Below, in pieces: positions 61,802 to 64,000 of a DNA stretch of 64,000 bases (positions within the stretch are counted from its first letter, which is position 1; every line of letters begins with the position of its first letter). The notes beneath the pieces are model-generated. The model did not search any database. It was not told the DNA's origin and saw only the letters and a program-made list of their open reading frames with translations. The DNA is from Winogradskyella ursingii. GTDB taxonomy: Bacteria > Bacteroidota > Bacteroidia > Flavobacteriales > Flavobacteriaceae. The DNA lies in assembly GCF_013403975.1 (NCBI RefSeq), contig NZ_JABFDH010000006.1:186001-250000 (forward strand), given 5' to 3'. The position numbers and the translations under genes were made by a program.

Positions 61802-63178
61802 TTAAAGATGAATTACTTCGTCATAAGCATCTGCAACAGCTTCCATAACGGCCTCACTCATAGTTGGGTGAGGGTGCACAGCTTTTAAGACTTCATGTCC
61901 TGTGGTTTCCAGCTTTCTGCCTAATACAGCTTCTGCTATCATATCGGTAACACCTGCACCGATCATGTGGCAGCCTAACCATTCTCCATATTTTGCATCA
62001 AAAATCACTTTTACAAAACCATCTTTAGTACCAGCAGCACTTGCTTTTCCGGAAGCAGAAAACGGAAATTTTCCAATTTTCACTTCCAAACCTTGTTCTT
62101 TTGCTTGGGCTTCTGTGAGTCCAACACTTGCAACTTCAGGTGAGCAATAAGTACAGCCTGGGATATTACCATAATCTAGTGCTTCTACATGTTGTCCTGC
62201 AATTTTTTCTACACATAAAATACCTTCTGCAGAAGCTACGTGAGCTAATGCTTGTCCTGGAGTAACATCTCCAATGGCATAATATCCAGGAATATTGGTT
62301 TGATAATAATCGTTCACCAAAATTTTATCTCTGTCTACGGCGATACCCACATCTTCCAATCCAATATTTTCAATGTTAGATTTAATCCCAACCGCAGATA
62401 AAACAATATCCGCTTCTAGTGTTTCTTCTCCTTTTTTAGTCTTCACGGTTGCTTTAACTCCTGTTCCTGAAGTATCAACTTTGGTGACCTCAGAGGAAGT
62501 CATTATTTTAATCCCGGATTTTTTAAAGCTGCGTTCTAATTGTTTTGATACGTCATCATCTTCAACAGGAACTATTTTATCTAAAAATTCAACAATTGTT
62601 ACTTCAGTTCCCATGGAATTATAGAAATAAGCGAACTCAACACCAATAGCTCCAGAACCTACAACAATCATTTTCTTTGGTTGCTTATCTAATGTCATGG
62701 CTTGTCTGTAGCCAATCACTTTTTTACCATCTTGCGGCAAACTTGGCAATTCGCGAGAGCGTGCACCAGTTGCTATTATAATATGATCTGCAGAATATTC
62801 CTTTCCATCAACATCAATTTTTTTACCGTTTTTTAGTTTTCCAAAACCTTCAATGACATCAATTTTGTTCTTTTTCATTAAAAATTTAACACCATTACTC
62901 ATTCCGTCAGCAACTCCACGGCTACGCTTTACAACCTCATCAAAGTCGTGTTCTGCATCTTTCACTTTTAATCCGTAATCTTCAGCATGCTTCAGATATT
63001 CAAACACCTGGGCAGATTTTAAGAGTGCTTTAGTTGGAATACAGCCCCAATTAAGGCATACACCACCAAGACTTTCTTTTTCTACAACTGCAGTTTTAAA
63101 TCCTAATTGAGAGGCTCTAATTGCAGTTACATAGCCACCTGGCCCACTTCCTAAAACTATAATATCGTATTTACTCAT
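61802..63178 (-). CDS. lpdA: Dihydrolipoyl dehydrogenase (E3)
   Basis: A 458-residue FAD enzyme that reoxidises lipoamide for pyruvate and 2-oxoglutarate dehydrogenase. IIVLGSGPGGYVTAIRASQL binds FAD, GGVCLNWGCIPTK holds the redox Cys41 and Cys46, VVGSGAIGVEFAYFYNSMG binds NAD, and the C-terminal HPHPTMSEAVMEA supplies the catalytic His-Glu pair. It is the usual length. It ends near a bidirectional terminator, and it appears to be transcribed alone. Confidence 0.95.
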   Translation of the reverse strand: MSKYDIIVLGSGPGGYVTAIRASQLGFKTAVVEKESLGGVCLNWGCIPTKALLKSAQVFEYLKHAEDYGLKVKDAEHDFDEVVKRSRGVADGMSNGVKFLMKKNKIDVIEGFGKLKNGKKIDVDGKEYSADHIIIATGARSRELPSLPQDGKKVIGYRQAMTLDKQPKKMIVVGSGAIGVEFAYFYNSMGTEVTIVEFLDKIVPVEDDDVSKQLERSFKKSGIKIMTSSEVTKVDTSGTGVKATVKTKKGEETLEADIVLSAVGIKSNIENIGLEDVGIAVDRDKILVNDYYQTNIPGYYAIGDVTPGQALAHVASAEGILCVEKIAGQHVEALDYGNIPGCTYCSPEVASVGLTEAQAKEQGLEVKIGKFPFSASGKASAAGTKDGFVKVIFDAKYGEWLGCHMIGAGVTDMIAEAVLGRKLETTGHEVLKAVHPHPTMSEAVMEAVADAYDEVIHL

Positions 63179-63208
63179 GCGTAATTTATTAGATGAATTT
63201 TGAGTTCA

Positions 63209-63216
63209 CAAAAATA
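63209..63216 (-). promoter_or_regulatory. -7 promoter element of lpdA
   Basis: On the minus strand TATTTTTG matches TAnnTTTG exactly, 30 bases before the lpdA start. Confidence 0.4.
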
Positions 63217-63456
63217 TAAAAATCCAATAACAATAGTGTGTATTTAATTGGTAAATCATTTTCTGTACAGTTGAGCTACCTTTAAGTTTTAATATTCCAT
63301 TGCCTTTTTTTAATTAAGTAAATATGAGGTATACTCTAGGTTATTTGGGATAATATATAAATCTTATGCGTTAAGGATTACAAAGACAATATTTTAAATT
63401 TGACACTAAGACTAAAAATATAGTCTAAAAATTAACTAATATAAAATCTCAAAAAA

Positions 63457-64000
63457 ATGAAAAAATTTCTAATATTATTAAGTTTAGCTGCAATAATAAC
63501 AAGTTGCAAAGTAGATAAAGAAGAGAGCGGTGAGTTGCCGTCAGTGGACGTCGATGTAGATGCCGACTCAGGTGAATTACCGGAATACGATGTAGACTGG
63601 GCAGATGTCAATGTTGGTACAAGAACAAAGATGGTAGAAGTACCTAAGGTTGTTATTGTAATGGAAGAAGAGGAAGTGGAAGTTCCTTACCTAGATGTTG
63701 ATATGCCTGGTGAAGACAAAATGGAGAGATCTATTGTTGTCGAAGCAGAGGTTGAAGGTAAAGAGCACGATATAGAGATTCAAGAAATTAGAGCTAGTAA
63801 TAACAGACTCTATGTTATCTCTACAATTGAAGAGATGGAAACAGATTTAGATGGTAAAACAATGAGAATTCAAGATCAGGTAGAGCTTAACGCACCCGAT
63901 TTGGATGTAAAACATATTATCGTTGGTAAAAAAGTTGACCGTTCTTTTAATAATAATTACACTTATGTAAACTCAATGAACGATTTAGATGAAATGGCTA
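63457..64000 (+). CDS. Acidic lipoprotein, N-terminal part (runs off right edge)
   Basis: An open frame of 181 codons reaches the window end without a stop. MKKFLILLSLAAIITSC gives a lipoprotein signal (lipobox ITSC, Cys17). The mature part is acidic: SGELP occurs twice (24-28 and 38-42) around a VDVDVDAD run, then DVDWADVNVGTRTKMVEVPK and EEEEVEVPYLDVDMPGEDK. The later part (HDIEIQEIRASNNRLYVIST) has beta-strand character. No known domain is recognised. It could be a surface or envelope protein with calcium affinity; this is a guess. It is divergent from lpdA. Confidence 0.7.
   Translation, partial: MKKFLILLSLAAIITSCKVDKEESGELPSVDVDVDADSGELPEYDVDWADVNVGTRTKMVEVPKVVIVMEEEEVEVPYLDVDMPGEDKMERSIVVEAEVEGKEHDIEIQEIRASNNRLYVISTIEEMETDLDGKTMRIQDQVELNAPDLDVKHIIVGKKVDRSFNNNYTYVNSMNDLDEMA

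Overview
The window is chromosomal DNA from a marine-type member of the Flavobacteriaceae (Bacteroidota). The evidence is the AT-rich composition, gliding genes gldF and gldG, a type IX secretion sorting domain, TonB-dependent receptors with carboxypeptidase-like N-terminal domains, many short lipoproteins with a lipobox close to the start, -7 promoter elements of the TAnnTTTG type, and a hybrid histidine kinase ending in an AraC helix-turn-helix. The host genus cannot be fixed from sequence alone; the gene set fits the Winogradskyella/Psychroserpens/Olleya neighbourhood, but this is only an impression.

Layout. 1-4043: the edge of a sugar-uptake locus (start of an MFS sugar transporter, a TonB-dependent receptor without a SusD partner, and a divergent LacI regulator with two tandem palindromic operators in the shared promoter region). 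4165-13957: a heavy-metal (probably copper/silver) efflux cassette with a HYC_CC_PP-type small protein, CusA, a TolC-type outer-membrane channel, a DUF3347 lipoprotein, a DUF2911 lipoprotein, a DUF305 membrane protein, a CDF-like transporter with an HMA-like N-terminus, and a CusB adaptor with an N-terminal metal-binding domain and a C-terminal DUF3347. This block is more GC-rich than its surroundings and carries four copies of a 16-bp palindrome not noticed elsewhere, so it looks acquired. 13958-14334 has no intact gene. 14335-18310: a PYROXD2/phytoene-desaturase-like oxidoreductase, then a sulfur module (persulfide dioxygenase-rhodanese fusion, YeeE/YedE and DUF6691 transporters). 18384-20145: a His-rich DUF4198 protein and a HupE/UreJ permease. 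20417-27535: outer-membrane phospholipase A, MscS channel, SLC13 permease, DUF4870, DUF547, a DUF2807 lipoprotein and a PagL-like deacylase.

27667-35072 is core genome: dnaN, gldG, an intervening small protein, gldF, a monooxygenase-like protein, SAM hydrolase, phoH and purC. 35074-39247: cytochrome c lipoprotein, hybrid two-component kinase, and a lipoprotein of an unnamed family. 39378-47775: DUF6048/DUF6452 pair, S23-like four-helix protein, rlmD, rocD with a possible structured leader, small membrane proteins, a Smr protein, a calcium-repeat lipoprotein and a cysteine desulfurase. 47765-54515: a T9SS cargo protein, two secreted proteins sharing an N-terminal module, and a second TonB receptor. 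54614-61732: M23 peptidase, a zapB-like/zapA pair, 6S RNA, rny, a 36-residue lipoprotein, xerD, two small beta-barrels and aroQ. 61802-64000: lpdA and the start of an acidic lipoprotein running off the right edge.

The clearest multi-gene systems are the metal cassette (efflux pump plus several putative periplasmic metal-handling proteins), the sulfur module (import or export of sulfane sulfur with persulfide oxidation), and the LacI-controlled sugar locus. No tRNA, rRNA, CRISPR array, insertion sequence or prophage was recognised.
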